DNA of 7,886 bases from positions 1-7,886 of the forward strand of contig JAIUNH010000161.1 in the NCBI GenBank assembly GCA_020161965.1. Reading direction: 5' to 3'. The stretch comes from Pseudomonadota bacterium (GTDB taxonomy: Bacteria; Pseudomonadota; Alphaproteobacteria; CACIAM-22H2). Within the stretch, counting starts at the first letter, position 1. Each line of letters begins with the position of its first letter. A model generated the notes under the pieces. It was not told where the DNA came from. It was given only the letters and a program-made list of their open reading frames with translations, and ran no database searches. The position numbers and the translations under genes are program-made. Below, in pieces: positions 1 through 5,847 of this stretch.

Positions 1-523
1 CTTCGCTGCGCACCAGCCGGGCGTAGCGCGGCCAGTTGGTGATGATGATGACCAGGACGATATTCGCGAAGCCCGAACCCAGCGCCGCCACGACCGCCAG
101 CGCCATAAGTACGAAAGGCACGGCCAAAAACGCGTCGACCAAGCGCATCGCGATCGATTCGACGATCCCGCCGGCATAGCCCGCGATCAGCCCGACCATG
201 ACGCCGATGGCACCGCCGATGATCGTCGCGGCGGCGGCGGTGAACAGGGACACGCGCGCGCCCGCGATCAATCGGCTCAACGTGTCGCGCCCCAATTGAT
301 CGGTGCCGAGCAGATGGCCGAGACCGCCGCCATTTTGCCACGCGGGCGGCAAAAGACTGTCGGCCAGCGACACGGCATCCTTCGCATAAGGCGCGAAATA
401 CTCGCCGATTGTCGCGGCGGCGATCATGAACGCGCAAATCGCGAGGGCGATCGGCGGCACGCCGCCCGCGCGTCGAGCCTTTGCCGTCCAGCCGAAAAAT
501 CCGGTCGGGGTGCCCGCGCTCAT
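1..523 (-). CDS. ABC transporter permease, DppC type (partial, C-terminus beyond window)
   Basis: This is an inner-membrane permease subunit of a peptide/nickel-type ABC importer, pairing with the DppB-type protein encoded just upstream. 174 residues are visible, read by translating the minus strand. The N-terminus is short and cytoplasmic, followed by a membrane segment near residues 21-39. The DppC hallmark lies at about residues 70-93 (HxLGTDxLGRDxLSRLxxGARVSL). Further hydrophobic segments follow at about 94-115, 134-150 and 154-163. The reading frame is still open at position 2, just as the EAA loop that contacts the ATPase begins; about 110-120 residues should be missing. The start at 523 is fixed by an ATGA overlap with the stop of the DppB gene and by a GAGG ribosome-binding site eight bases upstream. 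The solute specificity lies in the binding protein, not here. The family call is secure; 'dipeptide' as substrate is not implied. Confidence 0.93.
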   Translation of the reverse strand, partial: MSAGTPTGFFGWTAKARRAGGVPPIALAICAFMIAAATIGEYFAPYAKDAVSLADSLLPPAWQNGGGLGHLLGTDQLGRDTLSRLIAGARVSLFTAAAATIIGGAIGVMVGLIAGYAGGIVESIAMRLVDAFLAVPFVLMALAVVAALGSGFANIVLVIIITNWPRYARLVRSE

Positions 524-1434
524 TTGCGCAGCCTCGGATCGAGGAAGAGATAGACGAGATCGACGAGCAGATTGATCATCATGAACAGGAACGCGGTCAG
601 GACGACGATGGCCTGCACGACGGGATAGTCGCGGTTCAGGATCGCTTCGACCACGCGCTGGCCGATGCCGGGCCACGCGAAAATGCGTTCGGTGACGATG
701 GCGCCGCTCAAGATCAACCCGAACTGCAGCCCCAAATAAGTGACGATCGGCAGCGACGCGTTACGCAAGGCGTGTTTGAGCACGATACGCGATGCCGAAA
801 GCCCCAGCACACGCTCCATGCGGATGAAGTCGCTCTTCAACGCTTCCTCCACGTTCGCCAGCGTCAATCCGGCGATCGCCGCACCGGTCGGGATCGACAG
901 GGTCAATGCCGGCAGCACGTAATGCCGCGGTGCGCCGTAGCCCGAGGTCGGCAGCAAGCCGAACTCCAGCGCCAGCAGCGACACCAGCATCAATCCGACC
1001 CAGAAGGCGGGCATCGCCTGGCCGAGACTCGCCAATCCGTTGACGAACTCCTTCACCGCTTCGTTTCGGCTGGCGGCCGCCGCGAGACCCAGCGGCAAGC
1101 CGACGGCGATCGACAGCGCCATCGCAACGGCGGTGAGTTTGAGCGTCGGCCCCACCGCTTGCAGCGCGATGTCGATGGCGGGTTCCTTGAAGCGGAAGGA
1201 TTCGCCGAACTGGCCGTTCGCGACATCGGCGATGAAGATCGCGTATTGCTCGAAAACGCTGCGGTCGAGCGCGTAGTACTCGCGGAAAGCCTGACGCATT
1301 TCCTCGGTCGCTTCGGGGGCGAGCAGCAGCGGGGTTGGATCGCCGGTCAGTCGCGCCAGACAGAAGACGATCATGGTGACGAGCAGCAGCGTCACCAGCG
1401 TCTCCCCCAATCGTCGAACAACGAAATAAAGCAT
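520..1434 (-). CDS. ABC transporter permease, DppB type
   Basis: This 304-residue protein is the usual length for the DppB/OppB permease family. It forms the transmembrane channel together with the DppC partner. An N-terminal membrane segment spans residues 9-28, followed by a periplasmic stretch with a degenerate form of the family's LGLDxP-type motif (YYALDRSV, 53-60). The core membrane helices are at about 97-122, 134-158, 175-194, 230-248 and 275-298. The EAA loop that docks on the ATPase is at about 197-211 (EEALKSDFIRMERVLG). The typical VTERIFAWPGIGQ element (248-260) and DYPVVQA (269-275) follow. The gene begins 24 bases after the stop of the second TIM-barrel gene, the only non-overlapping junction in the operon, with only a weak purine-rich GGAAAG upstream. 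It ends with an ATGA overlap into the DppC gene. All family landmarks are intact. The transported solute is unknown. Confidence 0.95.
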   Translation of the reverse strand: MLYFVVRRLGETLVTLLLVTMIVFCLARLTGDPTPLLLAPEATEEMRQAFREYYALDRSVFEQYAIFIADVANGQFGESFRFKEPAIDIALQAVGPTLKLTAVAMALSIAVGLPLGLAAAASRNEAVKEFVNGLASLGQAMPAFWVGLMLVSLLALEFGLLPTSGYGAPRHYVLPALTLSIPTGAAIAGLTLANVEEALKSDFIRMERVLGLSASRIVLKHALRNASLPIVTYLGLQFGLILSGAIVTERIFAWPGIGQRVVEAILNRDYPVVQAIVVLTAFLFMMINLLVDLVYLFLDPRLRK

Positions 1435-1458
1435 CTCGGACTTTCCGATTCTCCGTTG

Positions 1459-2283
1459 TCAGCCCGAAACCGCGGCGCGCGCGGACATGTACCGGCGCGT
1501 GACGTCGATGGCGTGTTTCGCCCAGACCTCCGGGACGACAGGCGCGCCCTCTGGGGGCATGAGTTCGACGCTGAGCGGCAGCCCGGCGGGCAAGGCGTCG
1601 AGGATCGCGGCGAGCGGTAGATTGCCTTCGCCCGGCAAGGCGCGCGTACCGGGGCCCATTTCCGCGCGGCCGATTTTCATAGGATCGGCTTCGCCGGGCG
1701 CCACGAGGCCGTCGGTCAATTGGGCGTAGGGCAGAAGCTTACGATCGACCTTGGCGAGTGCTGCGGGCGTCCCGCCCGAGCGGATCAGATGCAACGGATC
1801 GATGCAGATGATCGCGTTGGATCGCCCACTTTCCTCGATCAGCCGCAGCGCCCGTTCCAAATTCGACAAGCTGCGCGCGGGCATGAATTCCAGCGCCGCG
1901 ATCATGCCGTTATCGGCCGCGCGATCGCAGAATTCCATGAAATTGCGCCGCATGCGCGCCCAGTCGGGATCGTTGCCCTGCACGATCGCATAGCGCGCGC
2001 CGAATTCGGCGCCGACCGCCAAGGCCTTGCCCATATCGGCGAGGTCGGTCGTCGGCAGCATGTAGAAGCTGAGAAGATCGAGAACGCGCATCTTCGAGCG
2101 CGCTAGGATCGCCTTTATCGCGTCGATCAGGGCGTCGTCGCCGACGATCGGGAAATAGGGCAGATTGGGCGAGCGATAGAGGCGCAAGCCCACGCCGTCA
2201 TAGCCCGCCTTTTCGGCCGCCATCAGGAATTCCAGCGGCGGCGTGTGCATCAAGGTCGTGGGCGCGAGATAGAGTTCGTTCAT
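1459..2283 (-). CDS. Sugar phosphate isomerase/epimerase family TIM-barrel protein, copy 2
   Basis: This 274-residue protein belongs to the xylose-isomerase-like TIM-barrel superfamily (AP endonuclease family 2 fold), probably a soluble, divalent-metal enzyme. The fold is recognised from strand-end motifs: GYDGVGLRL (27-35), ALEFMP (130-135), CIDPLHLIRSGG (160-171), YAQLTDG (186-192), PGEG (217-220) and LSVEL (237-241). The likely metal ligands are Glu132, Asp162, Gln188 and Glu240, with His165 as the usual substrate-site histidine. Gln in place of the more common His at the third ligand recalls QuiC-type 3-dehydroshikimate dehydratases, from memory of that family; that is a hint, not an assignment. 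About half of aligned residues match the preceding gene, so the two are tandem paralogues. The frame extends upstream to 2352, but ATG at 2283 is preferred: it overlaps the previous stop as ATGA, has an AAGG ribosome-binding site seven bases upstream, and aligns with the paralogue's start. Isomerase, epimerase and dehydratase activities all remain possible. Confidence 0.9.
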   Translation of the reverse strand: MNELYLAPTTLMHTPPLEFLMAAEKAGYDGVGLRLYRSPNLPYFPIVGDDALIDAIKAILARSKMRVLDLLSFYMLPTTDLADMGKALAVGAEFGARYAIVQGNDPDWARMRRNFMEFCDRAADNGMIAALEFMPARSLSNLERALRLIEESGRSNAIICIDPLHLIRSGGTPAALAKVDRKLLPYAQLTDGLVAPGEADPMKIGRAEMGPGTRALPGEGNLPLAAILDALPAGLPLSVELMPPEGAPVVPEVWAKHAIDVTRRYMSARAAVSG

Positions 2284-3113
2284 TTGCGCGCCTTCGCCGC
2301 GTAATAGCCCGACAGGAAGCCGCGCACATTGGCGACGGTCACGCGCGCCCAATCGCCCGCCGCGTAAACGCGATCGGTCTGGTTCGGCAATTCGATGCTG
2401 AGCGGAATGCCGGCGGGCAGCGCGTCGAGAATTTCCGTCATCGGAATGACGCCTTCGCCGATCAAACGGCGCTGGTTCGGCCCCATGCGCCCCAGCAAGG
2501 CGGGGTCCGGTTCACCGGGCCCGAGCAGACCGTCGGAAACCTGCGCATAAGGCAGAAGCTTGGGATCGATGGCGCGCAGATCGTCCGGCTTTTCGCCCGC
2601 GCGGATGAAGTTCAACGGATCGACGCAGACCGCGACGTTGTCGCGGCCGGACTGCCGGGCGAGCTGAACGCTTTGCTTGATGCTCGCCAAGGGCCGATGG
2701 ACGGCCGGCTCCAGCGTGGCGACCAAGCGATAGCGCGCGGCGAGGTCGCAGAACTTCGCGAAATTGTCGACTAGCCGCGACCAATCGGCGTCGGTGCCCA
2801 TCGTCAGAACGTGGCTTGCACCCAATTCGGCGCCCAGCGCCAAATAGGGTTCGAAGTCCGCGACCTTCGTGTCCGGCTGCAAATAGCAGCTCAGCATGTC
2901 GATGACTTGCAGACCCGATCCGGCAAGACGGCGCTTCATCTCCGCGATCAGCGGCGCATCGCCGAGGACGGGATGGTACGGAAGGCCCGGCGATTTCACC
3001 AGCCGCAGACCCACGGCGTCGTAGCCACCCGCGATCGCGGCGTCGATATAGTCGAGCGGTTTGGTATCGGGCAGTGTCGTCGGCGCGAGGGCGATTTTGT
3101 TCATTGCGGTCAT
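2280..3113 (-). CDS. Sugar phosphate isomerase/epimerase family TIM-barrel protein, copy 1 (active-site His replaced by Asn)
   Basis: This 277-residue paralogue of the next gene has the same xylose-isomerase-like TIM-barrel fold. Matching motifs are LAPTTL (9-14), GYDAVGLRL (30-38), ATLEP (132-136), CVDPLNFIRAGE (163-174), PYAQVSDG (188-195), IGEG (218-221) and LSIEL (238-242). The presumed metal ligands Glu135, Asp165, Gln191 and Glu241 are all kept. The residue three after the Asp ligand is Asn168, where the sister protein and most of the superfamily carry His. The barrel is otherwise complete, so this looks like altered specificity or mechanism rather than decay. The open frame runs far upstream through the reductase gene as an arginine-rich shadow; ATG at 3113 is chosen because it forms an ATGA overlap with the reductase stop and has AGGTG six bases upstream. 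An in-frame ATG at 3104 is the alternative. The reaction is unknown. Working in series or as a complex with its sister is inference. Confidence 0.9.
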   Translation of the reverse strand: MTAMNKIALAPTTLPDTKPLDYIDAAIAGGYDAVGLRLVKSPGLPYHPVLGDAPLIAEMKRRLAGSGLQVIDMLSCYLQPDTKVADFEPYLALGAELGASHVLTMGTDADWSRLVDNFAKFCDLAARYRLVATLEPAVHRPLASIKQSVQLARQSGRDNVAVCVDPLNFIRAGEKPDDLRAIDPKLLPYAQVSDGLLGPGEPDPALLGRMGPNQRRLIGEGVIPMTEILDALPAGIPLSIELPNQTDRVYAAGDWARVTVANVRGFLSGYYAAKARK

Positions 3114-4063
3114 GCGGTGCACCTGTCCAGCGCGTCCAATTCGTCCTGCGTCAGCTTGACGCGCGCGGCGGCGACGTTCGCCGCGACTTGCTCGACCTTG
3201 CTGGCGCCCGCGACCACGCACGCGACGACGGGCCGCGACAGCAGCCAACCGATCGCCAGTTCCAGCAAGCGGCGCCCGCTTTGGCGCGCGAGGGTGCGCA
3301 ACGCTTCGACGCGGTCTTCGCTGGCGGGGCGCATGAATTTGAACTTCATGCGCAGTGTTTGCGCGACGGCGAGGCGCGTGTCGGGCGGCGGCGGCATGCC
3401 GGCTTCGAAACGTCCGGTCAGCAGCCCGCCGGCCAGCGGCATATAGGGCAGCAAGCCCATATCGGCCTCGCGTATCGCGGGAATCAGATCGGCTTCGGCG
3501 TCGCGCGCCAGCAGCGAATACTCGTCTTGGCAGGCGACGAAGCCGGCCAGCTTCGCCGCGCGCGCGGTGCCGGCCGCGTCGGCGATTTGCGTCGCGGGCA
3601 GATTGGAGCATCCCGCGAAACGTATCTTGCCTTGGCGGGTAAGATCGTCGAGTGCGCGCAAAGTCTCGTCGAGCGGCACGTCGGGATCGGGATGGTGGAG
3701 CTGATAGAGATCGATCCAGTCGGTGTTGAGCCGTTTGAGACTCGCCTCGACCGCCGCCATCACGTAGCCGCGCGAAGCGCCTTTCAGCTTTCCCGCATCG
3801 TCCATCTGCGATCCGAACTTGGTCGCCAGGACGACATGTTTGCGCCGCGCCCCCAAAGCGGAGCCGAGCACTTGTTCGGCCCGGCGCTTGCCGTAATTGT
3901 CGGCGACGTCGAACAGCGTGACGCCCAGATCGACGGCGCCATGCACCAGCCTTTCGGCGTCGGCGCCGTCGACCCGGGTGCCGAAATTGCTGCATCCCAG
4001 GCCGACTGCCGATACCGCCGGTCCGCGACGCCCGATCGGGCGCATCGCGGAACCGTCAGCCAT
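3110..4063 (-). CDS. Aldo/keto reductase, NAD(P)H-dependent oxidoreductase
   Basis: This is a cytoplasmic oxidoreductase of the aldo/keto reductase superfamily (TIM barrel), interconverting a carbonyl and an alcohol with NADPH or NADH. Its 317 residues fit the family. The catalytic tetrad is visible: Asp52 and Tyr57 (LFDVADNYG), Lys82 (LATKFG) and His123 (DLYQLHHPD). GKIRFAGCSN (145-154) and LLPYMPLAGGLLTG (204-217) are standard strands. The cofactor-phosphate signature is near the C-terminus (VAGASKVEQVAANVAAA, 284-300). The start at 4063 overlaps the binding-protein gene by eight bases; the in-frame ATG at 4045 (residue 7) gives a more canonical AKR N-terminus but has no clear ribosome-binding site. 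Its position between the binding protein and the two TIM-barrel genes suggests that it acts on the imported solute or an isomerised product, perhaps a sugar- or polyol-like compound; this is inference. The superfamily is certain and the substrate is not. Confidence 0.93.
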   Translation of the reverse strand: MADGSAMRPIGRRGPAVSAVGLGCSNFGTRVDGADAERLVHGAVDLGVTLFDVADNYGKRRAEQVLGSALGARRKHVVLATKFGSQMDDAGKLKGASRGYVMAAVEASLKRLNTDWIDLYQLHHPDPDVPLDETLRALDDLTRQGKIRFAGCSNLPATQIADAAGTARAAKLAGFVACQDEYSLLARDAEADLIPAIREADMGLLPYMPLAGGLLTGRFEAGMPPPPDTRLAVAQTLRMKFKFMRPASEDRVEALRTLARQSGRRLLELAIGWLLSRPVVACVVAGASKVEQVAANVAAARVKLTQDELDALDRCTA

Positions 4064-5627
4064 TCTCGATGTCGCGCAGAATGGTGAACGGATAATAAGG
4101 CGGCACCGAGAAGCGCACCGATTTCTTGGTCGCGTAGAGCGTGTCGTTCGACCACAACGGCAGCACGAAGGCTTCGTCGTGCTGGCGGCGCAGGATCGAA
4201 TTCATGAAAGCGTCGCGCTCTTTCATGTCGGTGAAGCCGTCGATCTTCGCGAGCATACGGTCGTTCTCCTCGTCCTTGACCCAGGACGGGACGGCGCCCG
4301 ATGTCGTGTTGACCTGCAGCTTGTAGGCGACGTCGCGCGAAGGATCGGGCGAGGTGGCGAAGATCATGCCGACATTGGGATCTTTGGGGTGGCGCGCGTT
4401 GAGGATCGCGTTCCACGCGCCGAATTCCAGGATCTGCAGGTCGACCTGTACGCCGATGCGCTTGAGATACTCGGCGATCGCTTCGCAGGTTTCCTTGCTG
4501 GCGGCCACGCGACCGGGTGCTTGGCCGACGAAGCGGAACGGCTTGCTGAAGTCGAACTTCGCCTCCTCCAGCAATTGCCGCGCGCGCGCGGGATCGTATT
4601 TGTAGGAATTGACGCCGGCCGTCGAGCAGGCGGGTTGCGCGTCGGTGCACCACAATTCCTGGCCGCCGGCATAGCCCATCATGATCGATTTCAGCATCGC
4701 TTCCTTGTCGATGGCGTGGCTGATCGCCTGCCGGACGAGGCGCTTGGACGCTTCCGGGTGGTTGTAGTTGAACTTGATCACGACGTTGAGGAAGGCGGGC
4801 ACACGCGCGACGTTGATCGGCCCGTTGCCCATGCGCGCGGCGATGATCGGCGAGACGGGTGTGGCGACGTCGGCTTCGCCGGCCATGACCTGGGCGAGGC
4901 GGCCTTGTTCCTCCGGCACGACGCGCACGACGATTTCCGACGATTTGGGTTTGCGGCCCCAGTAATCGGCGAAGGCGCGGATGCGGAAGAATTCGCCCGG
5001 CTTGCGCTCGACGAACTGGAAGGGGCCGGTGCCGACCGGATTGCGTGCGAAGGCTTCGTCGCCGACGGACTCGATGTATTTCTTCGGCTTCACGTGCCAG
5101 TAGAGACCGAGCTTTTGCAGCGTCTGGGAATCGACGCGCTTCAGTTTCACGACGAAGCTGCGTTGGTCGATCGGTTCGATCCCTTCGAGATTCTCGCCGA
5201 GCAGCATCGCGCGTTGCGCGCGCGTCGCGGGATCCAGCGTGCGCTTCAAGCTGAAGACGATGTCGTCGGTCGTGACCGGGTCGCCGTTATGGAATTTGAC
5301 GCCCGCGCGCAGCGTGAAGCGATAGGACAGGCCGTCCGCGCTCGGCTCGACCTTCTCGGCCAGACCCGGCTCCAGATCGCCCTTGTCGCCGGGAACCAGC
5401 AGGCCTTCGAACATGTTGCCGTAAGCCCAGTAGTCGTTCCAACTCGCGTATTTGTCGGGGTCCATCGACACGATATCGGTGCCGATCGCGACCACCAGCG
5501 GCTTGCCGTCGGCGGCTTGGGCGTGGCGCAAATCCCAGAAATTCGGCGTCGCCGCGAGGATCGGGGCGGCACCGGCGGCTTGCAGAAGGCGGCGGCGCGA
5601 GACGACGTTACGAGCGGTCTTGGGCAT
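4056..5627 (-). CDS. Tat-exported ABC transporter substrate-binding protein, SBP family 5 (peptide/nickel/opine type)
   Basis: This 523-residue periplasmic protein captures the solute and delivers it to the DppB/DppC-type channel encoded downstream. The N-terminus is a twin-arginine-like signal: SRRRLLQ at residues 10-16, a short hydrophobic stretch, and a cleavage site likely after AQA (36-38). The SBP_5 family signature is clear at about 97-129 (ADGLSYRFTLRAGVKFHNGD, then DDIVFSLKR). NPVGTGPFQF (196-205), RLVRQAISHAIDKE (296-309) and YKYDPARARQLLEEA (342-356) are also typical. Cys327 and Cys334 flank a short loop and could form a disulfide. Family members bind peptides, but also opines, sugars, heme, nickel and other small molecules. 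This is the first gene of the minus-strand operon. A strong GGGAGGG ribosome-binding site five bases before the ATG at 5627 fixes the start, and an upstream sigma70-like promoter is visible. The ligand cannot be predicted from the sequence alone. Confidence 0.95.
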   Translation of the reverse strand: MPKTARNVVSRRRLLQAAGAAPILAATPNFWDLRHAQAADGKPLVVAIGTDIVSMDPDKYASWNDYWAYGNMFEGLLVPGDKGDLEPGLAEKVEPSADGLSYRFTLRAGVKFHNGDPVTTDDIVFSLKRTLDPATRAQRAMLLGENLEGIEPIDQRSFVVKLKRVDSQTLQKLGLYWHVKPKKYIESVGDEAFARNPVGTGPFQFVERKPGEFFRIRAFADYWGRKPKSSEIVVRVVPEEQGRLAQVMAGEADVATPVSPIIAARMGNGPINVARVPAFLNVVIKFNYNHPEASKRLVRQAISHAIDKEAMLKSIMMGYAGGQELWCTDAQPACSTAGVNSYKYDPARARQLLEEAKFDFSKPFRFVGQAPGRVAASKETCEAIAEYLKRIGVQVDLQILEFGAWNAILNARHPKDPNVGMIFATSPDPSRDVAYKLQVNTTSGAVPSWVKDEENDRMLAKIDGFTDMKERDAFMNSILRRQHDEAFVLPLWSNDTLYATKKSVRFSVPPYYPFTILRDIENG

Positions 5628-5632
5628 CGGGT

Positions 5633-5639
5633 CCCTCCC
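5633..5639 (-). promoter_or_regulatory. Ribosome-binding site of the binding-protein gene
   Basis: GGGAGGG on the minus strand lies five bases before the ATG at 5627. It is the strongest Shine-Dalgarno match in the operon, consistent with a highly translated binding protein compared with the weaker sites of the downstream genes. Confidence 0.75.
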
Positions 5640-5646
5640 ATGTGGG

Positions 5647-5669
5647 GGCGATCGAGGGCCAAAATCGCC
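5647..5669 (-). other. Possible small hairpin in the operon leader
   Basis: A 6-base inverted repeat (GGCGAT / ATCGCC) with an 11-base loop lies in the predicted leader RNA, about 8 bases upstream of the GGGAGGG ribosome-binding site. It could modulate ribosome access. A six-base stem in GC-rich DNA is easily due to chance, so support is weak. There is no T-run to make it a terminator. Confidence 0.2.
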
Positions 5670-5713
5670 GTCGCCGCGCCCATTTTTTCGGTTTTCCCGT
5701 TTCGGGTGGCGGA

Positions 5714-5742
5714 ATTACATCATTCGATCCCGGCGGAGTCAA
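5714..5742 (-). promoter_or_regulatory. Sigma70-like promoter of the uptake/catabolic operon
   Basis: On the minus strand, TTGACT (5742-5737, five of six matches to the -35 consensus) is followed by exactly 17 bases and then TGTAAT (5719-5714, five of six matches to the -10 consensus). Transcription should begin near 5707, giving a leader of about 80 bases to the ATG at 5627. The first of two palindromic repeats ends one base upstream of the -35 box, so a protein bound there would sit centred near -45. That position suits either blocking or contacting RNA polymerase. Such a good match is unusual in this GC-rich background, but the start site is not demonstrated. Confidence 0.6.
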
Positions 5743-5743
5743 C

Positions 5744-5761
5744 AAAATGATCGATTATTTT
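5744..5761. promoter_or_regulatory. Candidate GntR operator, site 1 (imperfect palindrome)
   Basis: AAAATGATCGATTATTTT is an 18-base inverted repeat matching its own reverse complement at 16 of 18 positions, centred on the CG step between 5752 and 5753. It adjoins the -35 box of the operon promoter. A near copy lies at 5773-5790. The location between a GntR-family regulator gene and its divergent operon makes it the obvious candidate binding site for that regulator. Operator function is inference; the repeat and its symmetry are seen directly. Confidence 0.6.
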
Positions 5762-5772
5762 CATTAAAACAT

Positions 5773-5790
5773 AAAATGCTCGATTATTTT
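5773..5790. promoter_or_regulatory. Candidate GntR operator, site 2 (direct copy of site 1)
   Basis: AAAATGCTCGATTATTTT differs from site 1 at one base of 18 (A to C at the seventh position). Similarity continues three bases further, with AT shared after a C/G difference. It starts 29 bases after site 1, close to three helical turns. Its own symmetry is weaker (14 of 18 positions). It overlaps the proposed -35 box of the regulator gene by two bases, so occupancy could repress that gene. This suggests autoregulation, by inference. Confidence 0.55.
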
Positions 5791-5818
5791 GATGCTGTCC
5801 GGAACGGCGCTGTATTAA
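5789..5818 (+). promoter_or_regulatory. Candidate promoter of the GntR regulator gene
   Basis: TTGATG (5789-5794) and TATTAA (5813-5818) are separated by 18 bases, each a moderate match to sigma70 boxes. Transcription would begin near 5825 with a leader of roughly 20 bases before the ATG at 5848. TATAGA at 5821-5826 is an alternative -10 but lacks a partner -35. The -35 overlaps palindromic site 2. This promoter is weaker and less certain than the divergent one. Confidence 0.4.
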
Positions 5819-5830
5819 TGTATAGAAGGC

Positions 5831-5840
5831 GGGGAAGAGG
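5831..5840 (+). promoter_or_regulatory. Ribosome-binding site of the GntR regulator gene
   Basis: The purine run GGGGAAGAGG ends seven bases before the ATG at 5848. It decides that start over the upstream in-frame ATG at 5819, which has no purine-rich site and overlaps the candidate -10 region. Confidence 0.65.
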
Positions 5841-5847
5841 CCATTTG

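Noticed and set aside
481..1620. 379-codon open frame on the plus strand opposite the DppB-type permease gene
   Set aside because: It is low-complexity in Arg, Gln, Asp and His, has no start signal and lies entirely antisense to a clear permease.
1459..3113. The tandem TIM-barrel genes as a sequencing or assembly duplication
   Set aside because: Only about half of the residues match and DNA identity is patchy, so the duplication is old and both frames are intact.
3114..3995. Long upstream in-frame extension of the first TIM-barrel gene, suggesting a fusion
   Set aside because: The extension is arginine-rich, out of frame with the reductase and without motifs. The ATGA overlap at 3113 and the paralogue alignment place the start there.
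3897..5750. 617-codon open frame on the plus strand opposite the binding-protein and reductase genes
   Set aside because: Its residues are dominated by Arg, Asp, Gly, Ala and His with no recognisable domain, and it mirrors the codon pattern of the well-supported minus-strand genes. High GC depletes stop codons on the opposite strand.
5819..5847. Upstream ATG giving a 10-residue longer regulator
   Set aside because: It overlaps the candidate -10 region, lacks a ribosome-binding site, and adds a basic stretch (YRRRGRGHL) not typical of the family. The ATG at 5848 has a clear purine-rich site.
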